DNA from: Sphingobacteriia bacterium 24-36-13
GTDB lineage: Bacteria; Bacteroidota; Bacteroidia; Chitinophagales; Chitinophagaceae
DNA: 64,000 bases
NCBI GenBank assembly: GCA_002281875.1
Contig: NCHN01000004.1
Coordinates: 53,586-117,585, forward strand
Direction: 5' to 3'
Part shown: positions 63,021 to 64,000 of the stretch, piece after piece
How positions within the stretch are numbered: the first letter of the stretch is position 1
How the letters are laid out: each line of letters begins with the position of its first letter
Notes under the pieces: generated by a model
What the model saw: the letters and a program-made list of their open reading frames with translations, nothing else
What the model was told of the DNA's origin: nothing
Databases searched by the model: none
Position numbers and translations under genes: made by a program

Positions 63021-63695
63021 ATGCGATTAATTTTAATCTGTATATACATCTTTTTGTCCTTGTCTTTATATGGACAAGGTTTGACACTTGTTCCCAATAC
63101 CTGTGACAGTTCAGTTTTGACTAAATCAGAATTTGAAAAATGTATGGTTGACACAAATTTTAATAATGACATTATTGCACGGACAAATTACATTACATTT
63201 TTAAAAACAGAATTATTACCCAAGTATAGATTAATACGAAACTCACTTCTTCTAACTGAAAATTTGAAAAGAAAGGTAAAAATCTTGAAAGTATTTTATG
63301 ATAGTACTCTTGACTATAAGAAGCACATAATGACTCTTGAAATGGACAGAAACCAAAATTATATTCAACCCAAAGCATACTTGACCACATTACTAGCCAT
63401 CGAGACATTCAAAATTTATCCTGATTTGTACGCAATTCTCTTAAACCCTATTCATGTGGTTCTAAAGCCGCAATCTGATTATATAAAGATAATTTGGGCT
63501 GAGGAAATGGTTGATGATATTTTAACCTCAATGACAGTTGAAATGAAACGAGAAATACAACAATTAGTATTAGAAATGTCTAAGAAAAGAAAAGCCTTTA
63601 CCAAAGAATATTTCTATGATATGTTTCAAGGAGATGTTGTTGAAGAGAAGCGCTCATTCTATAATGTGGTCAACTTCTTACTTTGGACTGAATAA
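63021..63695 (+). CDS. Secreted protein of unknown function in an attC-flanked cassette
   Basis: 224 residues. Signal peptide (LILICIYIFLSLSLYGQ) and a largely helical, charged body with no domain I recognise (FLKTELLPKYRLIRNSLL, RKVKILKVFYDST, IHVVLKPQSDYIKIIWAEEMVDDI). Two cysteines lie near the mature N-terminus. It is enclosed by beta-1 (ending 51 bases before the ATG) and beta-2 (starting 7 bases after the stop), the expected position of a cassette gene. No strong -7 box is seen. Confidence 0.72.
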   Translation: MRLILICIYIFLSLSLYGQGLTLVPNTCDSSVLTKSEFEKCMVDTNFNNDIIARTNYITFLKTELLPKYRLIRNSLLLTENLKRKVKILKVFYDSTLDYKKHIMTLEMDRNQNYIQPKAYLTTLLAIETFKIYPDLYAILLNPIHVVLKPQSDYIKIIWAEEMVDDILTSMTVEMKREIQQLVLEMSKKRKAFTKEYFYDMFQGDVVEEKRSFYNVVNFLLWTE

Positions 63696-63701
63696 AACAG
63701 C

Positions 63702-63904
63702 ACACAACATTGCGTTTGGCAAAATGGCGGCATTGGAAAGGAGTCTTTGATCGTTTAAATCACTGTTCAGCTTTTGTTCCAGCTTCCAGGATCTTTGTTG
63801 ATCATTAGAATATAAAATCAAATTCATAGCTTTAATCAACAACAGTAAGTCAGAGTGACAGTAAGAGTCGGTTCCGCCACTTCGCCAAGCGCTGTTCGTT
63901 ATGT
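63702..63904. repeat. attC-like element beta-2
   Basis: Outer boxes ACACAAC (63702-63708) and GTTATGT (63898-63904). Again 3 and 5 unpaired bases, then 19-base arms 63712-63730 and 63874-63892 that pair at 16 positions (GCGTTTGGC with GCCAAGCGC, TGGCGG with CCGCCA). Same spacing as beta-1 with different arm sequence. It follows the stop of the preceding gene by 6 bases. Confidence 0.65.
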
Positions 63905-63906
63905 AT

Positions 63907-64000
63907 TAACCCCCTAAAGGACTGGATTCAAAATTAAAATCAATTTTGTAATCATAACTTTAGGAAACATGTCAAGAGTAAACCGCAAATTTAGCCCAGA
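63907..64000 (+). mobile_element. Probable left end of an IS3-type element
   Basis: The stretch from about 63907 (TTAACCCCCTAAAGGACTGG) to the window edge looks like an IS3-family end with the orfA start at 63969. The exact terminus is a guess because the other end is outside the window. It abuts the R box of beta-2. Confidence 0.4.
63969..64000 (+). CDS. Start of a transposase OrfA, IS3-type (partial)
   Basis: The frame runs off the window after MSRVNRKFSP. The RKFSPE-type start is characteristic of IS3-family OrfA (HTH) proteins, but ten residues are thin evidence. A TAACTTTA sequence, a weak -7-like box, lies upstream. Confidence 0.5.
   Translation, partial: MSRVNRKFSP

Noticed and set aside
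1-64000. CRISPR arrays, rRNA genes and known riboswitch leaders
   Set aside because: No regularly spaced short repeats, rRNA segments or recognisable riboswitch cores were seen on reading the window. A covariance-model scan would be decisive.

Overview
The window is chromosomal DNA of a Bacteroidota bacterium. Evidence: AT-rich sequence; repeated -7 promoter boxes of the form TAnnTTTG; a SusC/SusD pair; type B sorting (CHU_C) C-termini of the type IX secretion system; an HmuY/TonB-receptor pair; and DUF4293, DUF3467 and HYC_CC_PP proteins. The mix fits Chitinophagaceae, but the genus is inference.

Bases 1-49.2 kb are ordinary core genome. In order: purQ; a DsbD-type thiol reductase; a YHYH/YwqK-like/SCO lipoprotein trio with overlapping ends; an ECF sigma factor; uvrA; a TPR histidine kinase with a convergent LytTR regulator; glyA; a sugar nucleotidyltransferase; an FMN oxidoreductase and an SDR; two tandem CHU_C secreted proteins, one broken by an in-frame TAG; an alpha/beta hydrolase, lnt and guaB; an MFS transporter; dprA; a PorE-like OmpA protein; HmuY with its receptor; queE-folD; SusC/SusD; DUF3467; a Crp/Fnr regulator divergent from an exported adenosine deaminase; radC, prs, rplY, an orphan histidine kinase, pth, an FAH-family hydrolase and a fused E1 dehydrogenase. 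Two long imperfect hairpins bracket the Crp/adenosine deaminase pair.

An elongator tRNA-Met at 49.12 kb marks the start of an accessory region running to the right edge. The left part (49.2-57.1 kb) is a patchwork: a hairpin cluster, an HNH nuclease, two toxin-antitoxin-like nucleotidyltransferase modules, an IS30-family element with a duplicated hairpin leader, decayed repeat copies, a DUF6934-like gene, a PH-domain membrane protein and a tyrosine integrase with an internal deletion.

The right part (57.3-64 kb) is a copper module: an HMA-AraC regulator, an HMA/MauE-like membrane protein, an HYC_CC_PP protein, an HMA/DUF3347 lipoprotein and a multicopper oxidase fused to a barrel-like tail. 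It is bracketed by two structured repeats whose stems differ in sequence but keep their pairing. It is followed by a gene lying between two ~200-bp elements with the R-box/spacer/L-box layout of integron attC sites. The window closes at the start of a probable IS3-type transposase next to the second of these. The region looks like a cassette cluster lacking an intact integrase, and is the main candidate for a new system here.
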